Part shown: positions 16,701 through 28,500 of the stretch, piece by piece
Numbering within the stretch: the stretch's first letter is position 1
How the letters are laid out: each line of letters opens with the position of its first letter
DNA from: Wyeomyia smithii
Lineage: Eukaryota; Arthropoda; Insecta; Diptera; Culicidae
Assembly: GCF_029784165.1 (NCBI RefSeq)
Contig: NC_073696.1
Location: forward strand, 45,773,858 to 45,837,857
Length of the DNA stretch: 64,000 bases
Reading direction: 5' to 3'
Notes under the pieces: generated by a model
The model's input: the letters and a program-made list of their open reading frames with translations, nothing else
Told to the model about the DNA's origin: nothing
The model's database searches: none
Translations under genes and position numbers: made by a program

Positions 16701-19700
16701 GTTTGCATAGCGTTGTTCAATTACAAGTAAGGTTATGGAAAGTACACCGTGCCCCAGTGCTGAGTCGAGAAAATTTCCAGCTCGAAAAGTTCCTCGACCT
16801 GATCGGGAATCGAACCCGATATCACAACCGTGTGGTAGAGCTAGCCGACCGACATCGCTAACCACAGAACCACGGGGACCATCGGAACTCTAATATCAAG
16901 ATGAAATGAATTTGGTTTTTCTCTATACCGCCACCGCGGGATGCTACTAGTATTGTCATATTGGACTAAATTCATTTAGATAGTAAAACATAATCATCAG
17001 TGCAGCTCGTTTAACTACCTATTCAAAGATCTGTACGGAGCATTTTGGTTTTCTATTGTCTACTCTATTAATAGTCTATTAATACTCTAAATTCAGTTAT
17101 TTAAATAAATCTGAAAAAAGCAGAATGTAGAGTTCAAAAATAAACAACGCATTTTGTTGTCCCCTGCGGCGCAGCGTATTCTGCGGCATATCATATTGAA
17201 TTCTGATACTATACTATACGAAACAAGAAGAAGAAGACAATTCAAACGGCAATTCGATTGTGTTCCACGCCCCACTGTGCGTCAACAGCGGCAATGTAAT
17301 TTTCACTTGGCTTGACTGCACAAAAATTAATATCGAGTTTTTCTGCATTGATAGACGACGAGTAACCAGCGTTCTGTTTATACATTGCTCGGTGCAGTAC
17401 TGTTGCCTGTGCCATCATATTCTCCTTCAAGACAACAGTTTTATTAACATTAACATATTTATTACCAGCAGAACGTAATTCTGGTGCTTATTACAGGAGT
17501 CACTTCACTGTGAAATCAGAGTGAAGTGAACAAAATCCTATTACGGGACTCACGTCACTGAGAAAAACGTCGCGAAGTGACATCTGCCGTGGAATCTGGG
17601 TTATTATGAGTGTCATATCAGTGAAGTGATAACGGAAAAAGCGACGTTTCGCGTGGAATTATTTTAGGACCATTTTGAACGGTGAAATGATTCCACGAAG
17701 CTGCCATAAGTCTTAAAGTTGATTGATTTGTGATTTAATGGTAAATATTGAGAAGAACTAGGATGATGCAACCCTTGTACATTATCACGGTATCTTCCGC
17801 GAATTGTGACAATATTTAACCCCCGGGAGAGGTGGAATGTGCGAGGTGTAGATGTTGTACAGGAGAGGACCCAAGATGCTACCTTGGGATGCATCGATGT
17901 TGAGTTACTCTGAGCACACATTGTCCAAGACCCTCGAAAAGCTCTGTCCGAGAGATAGTTTTTGATAATCCTAATTAAATATTTCGTAAAATTGTGCCGA
18001 CTTTTCAAACGACTTGGAGAGGGCAGAGAGTAAACTGATTAGACGATAGTTCTTAGGAATAGAAGGATCTTTCCCTGGCTTGAGTACTGGGATGACTTTA
18101 GCTAACTTCCACATTGAAGGTGAGCCGTGGCTCAAGTGCTTGAGCTCGAGGTTAAATGTTCCTTTGGAACCAAACGGTTGTCGACTCCTTCAGAAACAGC
18201 CAGATCGAAAGGACTGACGACGTTACGTCAAATTGTGTGACGACACGAACTGCTGCCCCAGCGCGTTCGCCTTTTCAACAAGTAAATACCCCTGCTCGGA
18301 CAAAACAAGTGGAGGGATAGGATTTGGTCTCTTTTTTAAAACTCTGGCTAGAGACCGAAAAGGTTTTGAATTTGGAGGAATCTGGCGTAGTTTTTGGCCA
18401 AACTCGTGGTTTCGCAGATCTTGGATTCGTTCCCACATAACCTTGTTCAGCAGAGTAACCACTCATGGTCTTTTTGGATCGGTCACCGGTTCGTTCGGTC
18501 TGGGGTCGAAAGATGTTTCGCAACCCTATGATGTGTTTAGTGTTGCTGTCGATATGAAAGGCGGTACTCGCCTTAGTTTGTTGTACGGGTAACGCTGGGT
18601 CACGGGCGACGGCATTCGCACGCTGGAGAGTGTTTTCAAGGGGTGGTCGATGTTGGTGTTCTGGTCGACGATACGTTAGAACCGGGCCCAGTCGGTGCGA
18701 TAGTAGTCTCGCCTAGGATAATTGGCCACTGTCTCTGCAGTGGCACCCAAGTTCAGCACCACCGGATGATTGCTCCTCGAACACGACTGAAACCTCGAAG
18801 ATGGCCATTTTGGATAGGAAGATGTCCAGGACAGAGTGAATCACGGACCGGGAGATTCTGGAAGGGCACTCCGGTGCTTTGATGTTGTAGTGCCTGATCA
18901 CAAGGTCTTCCGCTGCGAAGATGCAATTCCGGATTTGTCTTCGGTTACCCCACAACTTGTGCTGAGCGTTCAGGTCCCTCGCAATGATGTACTTCGCCCG
19001 CCGCCGAGTCAGCTTGGTCAGATCGTTTCGTAGTTGAGCAGCGGTGATTGGGCTGAGTGAGGTTTCGACTTTATTCCTGATGAAGCCATCCTTGGTAGTC
19101 TTAAGCTGGAAACTCGGCAGCAGGCGACGTTGCTCTTCGCAGCGATAGCAACTTCTCCACTTCTTGCACCGATCCTGTCTAGTCGTACCAGCTGAAAGCC
19201 CGGGAGGAAGACGTTAATTTTCGACTTCAGATGAGTCTCCTTAATGACCGAAATATCGACCTTCTTCTCGCCTAGGAAATCGAGAAGCTCAACGTGTTTG
19301 CTCCTAAGAGAAGATATATTCAAATTCGCAAAAATGAAGGGTTTATGGTCCATAGTTGTAGATTGGGGCGACGATTGTAGCAAGCTACTGGCTGCTGGTT
19401 TTGTTTTTATGCTTGTGTTTGTGCTTCGTACCGGTGGATGTTTTCTGCAGCAGATGTGTTTTGGCTGTCCATCGTCTTATTTTTCACTTGCTTCGATTGC
19501 TCCGTGCAGTCATTGTCGGTTATATCATCTAAAAGAAACAGAAAGAGGCAGTTTGGTGCCAGCCACGAAAGTCCCCTTGGCGAGATCCAGAAGGCACTCC
19601 ATGGTACTCGACGCGAAATCCAACGCGAAAGAAAAACTTGCAAAACAAAATACGGAGAACGAACGAAAAGCAGCGCAAAAATATAGAGACTACTGCTCAA

Positions 19701-21133
19701 CACGCCAACAGAGAATGATGACGAGAATGCACTTGGCGGAGGGCTTATATAGTCTATCTGAACAGTTCTGTCCGATGCCTATCAGACATGCGTGTAGGCA
19801 TGTTTTTGAGTTTTTTCTTCGTTTTATTTATCAATTCCTGCTCAGTTTTCGCGACAAAACCATTTGGAGTTGATCTTATGCTTTAGTTTGGCCGATTCTC
19901 AATGGGTCGCAACCTAGGGCGTTGAGCGGGCTCATCAACTTGGGTACCATAACGATATTCAGACGCTCCATATCCTCCAACGATCGCTTCGAGTAGTGGG
20001 CCGACGCCAGATCCAGCCAAAACACCACGTCTTGGGCCTTATGGTATTTCTTGATGAATGACGCAACTTCCAGCAGGCACTTTCTACTATAAATTTTTCC
20101 GTTCACGGCCCGTCCGGAGAGAAAGAAGAGCGGCTTTGACATCCCTCCTCGCTGATTGTCAGCCACAGCGGCACCTTCTTGGGGAACTTGGTGTGTGAAG
20201 TGAATTTCATCTCGGTGCTGATTTCCTTCGTGGGGGAATTAAAATACGAAGTGCCCTGCCAGTCGTTGCCATCCAGGCTGAGATAGGTCTCGTCGTCCAT
20301 CATCACCGCCACGTCGCGATTTGCCAGGAAAATCGACTTGACATCTTATTCAGGCGCTATCGCTGCGTCATTGCCTGCAGCTACCAGCCCAGTGGACGCT
20401 TCCTGACATGAATGCCCATGTTCGCCAGGTACTTTTTCACTGTATGGCCGGTTGCATCGACCTCTCGGCCAAGCGTACGTAGCGATGTAGCCTCTTTTCC
20501 CTCGGTTTTCCCCTTCAGCATCCTTTGGAGCTTCTTGTCGGTCAGGGTTGTTAGTCGTCCGGAACTGGGCTTTCTTTCGATGCTCTGATTGTTGTCCACG
20601 AACTGCCGCACAATGTCCGTTTTCGACGCGACGGGATACCGTTCTTTGAACGCGCACACTTCTGAATGGAGTAGCTTCGCTTATTTCTCCATCACGGTTA
20701 GAGTTCGACTGATAGAGCTGTAAAATTTTTCCTGCTGACTCATGGGTTTATGGAAAAACAAAACTTGGGGGTTTTTCATTTTCAATAAAAAAAAAATAAC
20801 CAAAGAGATGTATGAAATTGGACATATTTTTCCCATTATCCGGTTTTAGATTTTCATTTTACTGCCTTATGTAACCGAACTTCCTAAGAGACGTAGCTTT
20901 ACGTCATTATCCTAGACAACCCGATCTGCTGTTTAAGCATGGAATTAATTAAAATTATTAACCCCTCTTAAATTTTTAGACTGGAGCTACGCGGGGACGA
21001 CCGAGACGTGTACGATCGGCTGATGGCGCCCTGTTTCAACCTGAACAACCAGCTGCGTCCAACGTTCCAGGAGCTGCTGGAGAAAATCGAGGAACTAATT
21101 AATCAATACGGCGAATCTATCCAGCCCCTGTAA
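10711..21133 (+). CDS. hop: Janus kinase (JAK) tyrosine kinase, hopscotch orthologue
   Basis: Non-receptor tyrosine kinase that couples the Domeless-type cytokine receptor to STAT at the inner plasma membrane; in mosquitoes the pathway serves development and antiviral immunity. Twelve coding exons: 10711-10947, 11427-11749, 11817-12218, 12274-12369, 12521-12634, 12734-13023, 13091-13218, 13272-13917, 13982-14086, 14143-14720, 14781-15118, 20980-21133. All introns are GT-AG, phases agree, and the sum is 1,136 codons plus TAA (Drosophila Hop is about 1,177). The start is the first ATG after an in-frame TAA at 10681. Domains: FERM about 1-350; SH2-like about 350-470, with ANIVRQ placing the phosphotyrosine-binding Arg at 373; pseudokinase JH2 about 490-745, with HGR (607-609) for HRD and DPG (633-635) for DFG; kinase JH1 about 855-1130, with glycine loop 867-874, Lys891, HRD 985-987, DFG 1005-1007 and activation-loop tyrosines 1017-1018. 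JH1 therefore looks active. Exon borders were placed by eye. Confidence 0.95.
15477..15535. repeat. Interspersed repeat fragment, shared with about 53893-53950
   Basis: The core AGTAGGAGGGTGGTAT, followed by a CACGACCGCAT motif and a GTTGAC motif, recurs in inverted orientation at about 53893-53950. It is a short piece of a dispersed mosquito repeat; its full length is not visible here. Confidence 0.6.
15981..16258. repeat. Long inverted repeat (60-base arms, 158-base loop)
   Basis: 15981-16040 and 16199-16258 are reverse complements over about 60 bases with roughly seven mismatches. Both contain CCAAATTTAGGGGGAAATTT and CTAGAGCTCTATAGCAAT. This could be a foldback MITE or two inverted fragments of one repeat. 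No clear target duplication was seen. Confidence 0.75.
16742..16880 (-). mobile_element. tRNA-derived SINE fragment
   Basis: Read on the minus strand it begins GGTCCCCGTGGTTCTGTGG, then an A-box-like GTGGTTAGCGATGTCGG and a B-box GGGTTCGATTCCCGA: the internal RNA polymerase III promoter layout of a tRNA. A non-tRNA body follows (GAGGAACTTTTCGAGCTGG). It does not fold as a full tRNA, so it is not called as a tRNA gene. It resembles the Feilai-type SINEs of Aedes, but that family name is from memory only. Confidence 0.65.
17483..17745. mobile_element. Fragment of the GGYGCTTRTTACGGGA MITE family
   Basis: Starts GGTGCTTATTACAGGAGTC and continues with GTGAAATGATTCCACGAAG and GATTGATTTGTGAT, matching on the opposite strand the complete element at 33480-33963. 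The far end is missing, so this is a truncated relative. Confidence 0.7.
17750..19383 (-). pseudogene. Degenerate Jockey-type LINE ORF2
   Basis: On the minus strand 19383-19018 encodes an endonuclease start (NLNISSLRSKHVELLDFLGE, a KETHLK motif and RLDR). Near 17880-17830 a different frame reads IDASQGSILGPLLYNIYTSH, a classic reverse-transcriptase block of Jockey-clade elements. Between them the frame is broken many times and about 1 kb of the normal ORF2 is missing. It cannot move itself. It is a different family from the Juan-like element in the neighbouring gene. An APE endonuclease plus RT normally performs target-primed reverse transcription. Confidence 0.75.
19876..20743 (-). pseudogene. 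Dead mariner-type transposase (DD37E-like)
   Basis: The minus strand from an ATG at 20743 (MSQQEKFYSS) carries a helix-turn-helix part (RYPVASKTDIVRQFVDNNQS, 20640-20580), then a first catalytic block MMDDETYLSLDG, and later FWLDLASAHYS with the second Asp. The expected last block (PPNCPELRPIE in typical members) is altered to PLNALGCDPLRIGQ and lacks the Glu. A stop soon after the ATG and at least two frameshifts split it into three frames. Tc1/mariner transposases cut and paste DNA at TA; this one is inactive. The DD37E assignment is from recalled family consensus. Confidence 0.75.
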
Positions 21134-22530
21134 AGGTAAACATTTTGCGCTTAGTGATAGGGTAAAAGACGCATTCAATCAAATAGTCGCCGAACGGTTG
21201 TAGGCGATCGTGCCAGCTGCACTTTTTATAGGCTAGGTGAAATATTTTGAATTGCAAACAATAGATGAAAGAAAAACTATTCTTTTTATGGAGTACGTAC
21301 TACAGATTTTTATGCTTGAACAGTTAGAATTAAATAATAGAAAAAAGTGCACATACAGTTTTTCCTGCACGCCACTGCAGTGTTTTTAATGCGCTACTGC
21401 GTTTATTTAGATAAGATGCACGCACTACGAATACAAACTCTTAGTTGTTGCTGGTCTAATTGTACTGTCAATAAGTGTAGCTCAAATATTTCCAGAAAAA
21501 AAAACTTGAAACAGTGCCCGTCTAACTATGCATATGTGTCTTACGTAATGATTGTTACAATTACCTACTATAAGTGAAGCTTTGCGCTTCGAATCCTGAC
21601 TTTTTAGCATGTATAAGTCGTGTTACTTACTGATCACTTTTATGCCCTCAATCGACCGGTTCCCGATTGAGGCCTAGTGCGTAAGTGCAAGTGAGTCGAC
21701 AAAAACGAAAATTTATTCTCAAAGTGCCACACCTAGAGACCGAAGTTCTAGTAGTACTTCGGTTCCCACCGCTCCGCCTCTAGTTTTAACGTTAGCGTTT
21801 TATTGTTTATTTTATTTTCTTAGTGTGTGTGTTATGTTATTGCATCCCTCCGCCGGGCTTATTTTTTCCGGTTCGTTGAGCTTCCTGGGTGTGCGAGTGC
21901 AAAAAAAAAGGTTTATTTCGTTTTCGTTGCATAAAAAATTCTTTTTTATTTACCTAGAAAAATTAAGTTTTAACGACATTTTTTGATTATCGCTCGTCGC
22001 ATGTCAGCTACCCAACTTCCCTGACTTACGTTTAGCCCTTACACAATGAGATGGATCAGAGAGATTTTATTAGTTCCATATCAGATAAGAGAAAATAATT
22101 GAGCCTGAAGTATAGGTATAGAAAGAAATGACGCAAACATGATCAAATTTCGTAGTTAAGATGAACGTATTTTGAATTTACAATGTACTGAAGCGGAAAA
22201 TGAATAACAGAAAAGATTTAAATAACTTGAATAAATAAGTGTATATTAATGTTTCACTCTTGAGATGCTTTTGTGCAATACAGTTTTTTACTCTAAAACT
22301 TTTCGAAAATACGTCGCATAACACGCTAGGGCTTCGGTTTAAAAGGTAAAACGACCGCAATAGTGATTTTGATTTATTATCCTAAAAAAATGTGGTAGCT
22401 ACTATATTAACACAGAAACGGTTTCATCATTAGTACGTTACATTAAAAGTGGTTGAAAATATAAATTTGAGGACATTCTGGTGGACATGTCTTTTGCGTA
22501 GAGATAATAAAAAGTAGTTTAGTTGGCGCT
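21134..22530. other. Convergent intergenic gap with both 3' UTRs
   Basis: This lies between the hop stop codon and the stop codon of the minus-strand coiled-coil gene. It has no coding frame worth calling. A minus-strand AATAAA (plus TTTATT at 22373-22378) could be the poly(A) signal of the coiled-coil gene. I found no equally clear AATAAA for hop. The rest is AT-rich 3' UTR or spacer. Confidence 0.6.
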
Positions 22531-25500
22531 TCATTGGTGAGAAGACGTGGCCTCGTCTAGCTTCTCCTCCTCCACGCTTGAGGTAGCATTCACAGATGTA
22601 GGATGAAGGTTAACCTCGATTTCGTCGGCATATTCCTCGTCTGACACCAGCACCAGCTCGATTGGTCCGTTGGGCGGTATGACGATAGAATTTTCCAACA
22701 AAACCGTGTCGACGGCAGCTGAGAGAGGAACTATTTGATGCTCAACGGGCACTTTCGGACTGCTGTGCGACAACTCGTCCGAATCTTCAATGCTTTCGGT
22801 CGTGATCTCCACTGTGGAGTCTTTAGGTGAACTTTCACTTTCACTGTGATGTTCGCTACTGCTGTAGCGCGAGTGTAGTGAATCGAGTCGTGTAGTTAAT
22901 CGTGATCCTCTTTGTAGGGTTCGATTCATTTGATCTAGCAATGATTGACTTTGGTTTTCCAATCGCTGGAGACGATCGGATCGACTTTGTGTGTAATCAC
23001 GTTCTCGTTCCGTCAGAGCTGCTTGCTCAGTCTGGAAAAGTTCTGTAGTTTGGTTAGCAACTGGTTGATGCTCCGATGGACAACCAGTCGAGGGAGATTC
23101 CGATTGTCTGGCTATGAACCCGTTGTGAATTTCATCGATTTGAGCGGAAATTTCGCTTCCCCGAGTCACAGTTCGTGAGAGCTTGTTGTGAAACTCCCTA
23201 GCCTCTCGTTCTAGACGTTCTAGCCGTGCTGCTCTTCTCTGTAAATAGTCCTCTTCAGTAGGTGACAGCACTCTGGATGGACCTTCTGTAGAGCTATTTT
23301 CATTTTCGTCCGATTTCGCTGGAGTGACATAACTATCCAACCTAGAATTTAGCTCTTCCATACGCTTCAGCCGAGCTTCGCGTTTCATATTGAATACCTC
23401 TTCGCTGGTTAATTCCGGTTCTTTGGGAAGTTCTTCAACGGGACTTAAGCTTCTCTGTTCGATCTTTTCAATTTCTGAGCATTCGGAATCATCACTAGCT
23501 TCTTCTTCGGTATCGACTTCATCATCATCTTCATCTACATTAGTTTGCTCCTGCCCAAGTCCGGCAAGCCGCATAAACATCTCCTCGGCAGTTTCCGGGC
23601 CAGTTTTCTTTTTCTCCTTTTTCTTTTTCTGTGTTTTTGGTTTTTTAATTATTTGCTCCTCCGGAAAAAGGTCCTCAATTTTTTCATTACAAAACTGATT
23701 GGTTCGCTCAACGTTGTTAAGCGATTTCATATCCGATTCACTGTGACACTTTCTAACTGTCAGTATGGCAATCGGTTCGACACCCGTCAGGGAGGAGCTT
23801 CGACAGCGGTTGAAATTAACCAACAAATTTCTAATCTTCTCCGATCTTTGTGACGTTTTCTGTCCTCCGGAGTATTCTTCGTCCTCGTCGTCGGTCGGCT
23901 GCTCGTCACTGTACCCACTTTCGCCCGAGTTGTTCAACGAGTCCTGCTTCTTGCGTGCCACAAAGTCGGCCTTCAAAATTCGCCACTGATCCTCGGATTC
24001 GATGTTTTTCTGTCGAGCGGCGGACCACTTCAGGCGGCAGTACTCCAGTTCTTCCTTCAGCTCGCTTAGAAGACGTCGCTTTTGCTGCAAATGGTAACGT
24101 AAAATTTGCTCCTGAGTGTGCAGTTGCCTGTGTTGGCGCTGCAAGAAAGAAAAACACATCAATTTCAAGTTCGCCTGACTATTCGTAGTGGAACCTACTT
24201 GCATTTTGCCAACCAGATGCCATGTTTTAGTTAACTCCAGACTCACTGCACTGAGACGCTTTTCTTGCGTTTCCAAACGGCGCTCCAAGTGGGTGTTGAG
24301 TGTCTTCAGCCGGTTGGTTTCCTTTTTCAGCGATTTTTTCTCCAGAATGAGATCCTGAAAATCAATAAAATTATAAATTGGTATAAATGGTGTCCTAGTT
24401 CTCTCTCATTGACCGTTTTGTTAAGATAAAATTTTAATTCTTCCAAAAATTAACGCGCCTCAAAGTAAGCTGCTAAGCCCCATCCCAAAAAAAATCTTAC
24501 ACACGGCTATGGTTTTAAGCACTGGTTCTTTTCCCGCTAACATACCTTTAGTTTAAGGTAGGTTTTGCTCACGCTTACAACAGTCTTCGTTCCGTTATTG
24601 GTTTGCTCTACTTTCAGACAGTCATCACTCTCTCCGTTTTCCTGCGATAAATAAAACGACAGAACAAAAAAACAACAATGTGATCAAGTGATTTGTGTCT
24701 CAAAATGTGACATCATTTGCTAAAAATTATCCACATGAATAAACTCACCACAAAGGGAACCGGCTCCGCGTGCTCCTGGTGATTCACCAACTCAATCAAA
24801 ACACGCCACACTTTTGGCAATTTGTCAGCGATTTGCTCCGGTGAAGCTTTCTGTCCATCCTCGGTGAACCATCCTCGCCCATCGCTGGTCACCGCAGTGG
24901 GTGCGTTCTTCTCATCACTCATGCCTTCCCCTGCTGCATCCGGGTCGTTGTTTTGGTCGTCCACTTCGGCTACCAAATCATACAAAGCACGCGGCAAAAA
25001 CGCACCCAAATCGATTGTTTCCGCTTCCTGTTTGGTCATTTCGATAAGCAACCCCCGGTTCTCCTCCAGCACTTCGGTCAGCTTGTCCAGATTCACACCC
25101 CCTGGTGGCTGCTTTCGACTCATTCCGAGCAGGAACTTAGATATAAATTGATTTACGACGCTCATTTCGGCCTGCAGTTGTTTCGACTCGGACAACGATT
25201 GGTCTAACCGTTCCTTGGTGTGGGCGAGTTCCGTTTTTGTCGCTTCCAAGTCGGTCTGCATGCTAGCGACGTGCGACTCAAGATTTTTGTTCCTGCATTG
25301 TGGAAAGAAGGAGAGAAATGAAACATTTAAAACGCTATTTCACCGGTCATAAAACTTGTTAAAGTGTTGTTTAAAATTTTCCTACAAAAACACTACGTAT
25401 TATTACTCTTGTTACGAATCAATAAATTTACAAAAAAAAAAAAGAAAAAATACCGCAGACGAATTGTTGTTTAAACATCTTATAAACAAGCTTTGGGTTT

Positions 25501-28500
25501 GCAAAAAAAAAATAATCAAATGCGCAGTTTTCTGTTTCGAATCACGCGTCGCACAAAAAAAACGAATGCCGACTTAATTTCGCGCTACTTACTTTTCCTG
25601 TTCCGCTTCGAGATCGTTTTTACGCAGCTCGAGCTGCCGCAGCAGATTGTCGCGCTCCATCCGCGAGACCCGTTCCCGTTCCTCGTACAGTTCGCGTAGA
25701 TTGCGGATGTTGGTCATTTGTCGTTCGTACTCTCGGCGCAAATCGGCGGACATCAAGTGCATTTCCCGCTCCTGCAGCGAGTCCTCGATCTGGCGCAGTT
25801 TCGCCTTTAGCTGTGGATATCGTGAAAATGAAAGAAAAATACAATAATTTTGACGTAAGGTGGAAATTATACTCTTCATTTTCAACCGAATTGGAGGGGA
25901 GATAAGCTTTGTCACTGATTCGTAATAGTACAAAAATAAATGTTTATTCAATGCATGTTTTTTGAGATTTATATTCATCCTTTTTTTGGGTAAAATATGA
26001 GTAATTAATAAGCAATTTCGTGACCTTATCATTTGATGACTAAGTTGTTACTTCTTAAAAAACTTAAATCAACACGTTCTCAAAACAAAGTCCTTATCCA
26101 GTCTCAAAGGGGTCTATTAAAGAATAAATGTACAGGGTGCCGGAAACCTGCAAAATCTGAGAATGTCAGGGAACTCATTTCATAATCTGGAAAATTAAGG
26201 ACAGTGAGTGGAAGGTTTTGGATGTTTCCTGTAGATTAGAGAATGCACCATTGAATAAAAATGTTATTTCATATTTTACATTTAAGTATACTTTATGCCA
26301 TAAATATTATCGAGTTGGACAGGCTCTAGTTATAGCGTGGAATTATTCTTGGTGAATGATGGCTAATGTGAATTTTCGACATGAAAATAAACTGTTGCGT
26401 TTACTTTTGGTTTTCATTAATGGACTGATTTGATTGACACGCATCCCAATTGAAATTACAAAAAGATACAAATTTCTTCAAGGACAACATTTTTTCAAAA
26501 TTATTACCTGCTACATGAATCGAGCATTTATAATTAATCTTCGAATAATATTTCAATGGCATTCTGCTGAAGTGAGAGATTTCGAAGAGGCAAGTCGTCA
26601 GTGCATCTTGAGCTGCCCGACAGGTCAGACGTGTTTTCGGTTGCTTGTGGACTGGTCTTTGACTGCCTATAGCTTCAAAGTTTGTGTTTTGTCAGTGTGT
26701 CTTTTGAAGATTACCTGGAAGTTCACTTACATCAGTCTTTCTCAAGACTACCTATTTACTACCTAGTCTTTCTCAAGACTTGCAATTTGATATTATTTTT
26801 GAACTTTTTTCGTATCACCTGAAATGGCAGGACGAAAAAAGAAACCACGCATCGCTACGGGGAGGAAAAGAGAGGCATCTCTTTCTGACACTAGGTTATG
26901 CAGTGAAAATTTATTTGATATTCTGCCTGAGCAAGAAGCCGGCGAAATCGAAATGTTCGACAGTAAAACTATTCAAAGTGAAATTTCTTTAAAAAAGGAA
27001 AAAGTTTCACCTATTGTGGTAACTATTGCTTCTGAATTTAACATTTTTAAAAGAGAACTTTCTACGTTTCTCTCCGACTTCAAAGTTACTTATCAAATTG
27101 GCCGAAGAGGTGAATGTCGCTTATTAGCTCAAACATTGCAGGATCGGAATCGTCTTATTCAGTACTGAAAAGTTGTATAAATGTTTTACATATGACACGA
27201 AGAGCGCCAAGCCGTTCAAGGTCGTATTGAAAGATCTCACCTCTACCCAAGAAAATTCTATTGAAACAAAAATCACAAGGCGAAAACAGTCAGAGACCTG
27301 GAATCTCCCTTGTTAATTATTTAATTCATTTAAATAGAACTGAGGTTAACAATGTGAAATTTTTTGACAAAGCACATACCATCTATAATGTACGAATAAA
27401 GTGGGAATTATATCAAAAGTTTGGCAGAGGAGAGAAGCCTATCACCCAATGCCGTATTTGCCAACGTTATGGCCATGGTTCAAAAATCTGTAACCTGGAC
27501 CAAAAATGCCTCATTTTTGGAGACTCTTCTCACAAAAAGGACACATGTCCTGCGAAAGAAAGTAAAAATTTTCGCTGTGTGAATTGTAACGGCAACCATT
27601 CACACCAAATTCCTGAAACCAGATTCAGCAATCTTTACTGAAATTCAACAATAAAAAACATGTACTGAAATTTCAGCAATTTAAAAGTGTACTGAAAATT
27701 CAGCAATTTGTGTTGCTTTACCGACATTCAGCAATCTTTCCTTTGATTACTGAATATACGGCAATATACTGCCAAAATGAGAAAAAAATGGTGCCTGTTG
27801 TCAATATTTTTAGTCCGCGCGCGTAAAAAAGGCTTGTGCGCACGTAAAAAAGGCGTAAAAAAGGCTTGTAAGCCTTGAACGCCGACCGTTGAGACGTGAA
27901 GGAAGTGTTTGGTGAGTGGAAAAATTAATTAATCTTGTTTTTCTTCAGTTCAGTGGAGGAAAATGGCGATAGGACATCGGATTAACGGATCGGACTTGGG
28001 CGAAACATTACTCGAGGGTCAATTTTATCTTTGTGGCATGTTGAAGGTTAATAAATAATTAATAAATAATAAGCAAAAAATCGACTTCCAACGTGTTTTA
28101 AAATCTACACGAAGAATTCCCACTGAACTGATATTTCATTAATTCAACGGACGTTCGCTGCAAATTCATTAATAGTCCGTCAAACATGGATGACATTTCA
28201 CATTGCTGAAAATTCAGCAGAGTACCGCCAAAAAGAATGACAGCAGAGTACCGTCAAAAAGAATGACATTTCACATTGCTGAAACATTCAGTAATATTTT
28301 ATTGCTGAAATGATTTCTGAAGTTTCAGCGTGGCAAAATTCAGTAAAAGTTTAATGAATTTCAGTAAAAAAAATTGGTGTGTATGTCAAATTTTTATCAA
28401 TACCCAGTCCATTTAGCAATTGTTAAGGCAAGGCAAGGTAAACAAAATTTAATTTCCCAAACAGAACAAACTTTACAACATATTGATAACTCTCCAATTG

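Larger units (their letters stand above)
15119..20979 (+). other. Last intron of hop (5.9 kb), transposon-loaded
   Basis: Opens with GTAGGT and closes with TTTTTAG. It is far longer than the other hop introns (about 50-500 bases) and separates the bulk of the JH1 domain from its last 50 residues. It holds an interspersed-repeat fragment, a long inverted repeat, a SINE, a MITE fragment, a dead Jockey-type LINE and a dead mariner. Stretches at 15119-15470, 16260-16740 and 16881-17480 are AT-rich and show nothing I recognise. Confidence 0.85.

Noticed and set aside
16742..16880. A functional tRNA gene on the minus strand
   Set aside because: A and B boxes are present but there is no complete cloverleaf or anticodon arm, and a non-tRNA body follows, so it is a SINE.
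18223..18592. Mid-length frames on both strands (up to 119 codons)
   Set aside because: They lie inside the decayed LINE and do not match its protein in either frame.
19244..19873. 209-codon plus-strand frame
   Set aside because: It is antisense to the LINE endonuclease at its start and to spacer afterwards; it has Cys/Ser-rich noise and no motif.
23390..24188. Several plus-strand frames over the coiled-coil exons
   Set aside because: They are antisense shadows of the long minus-strand exon 6, rich in Ser as expected for antisense of acidic and Lys-rich coding sequence.
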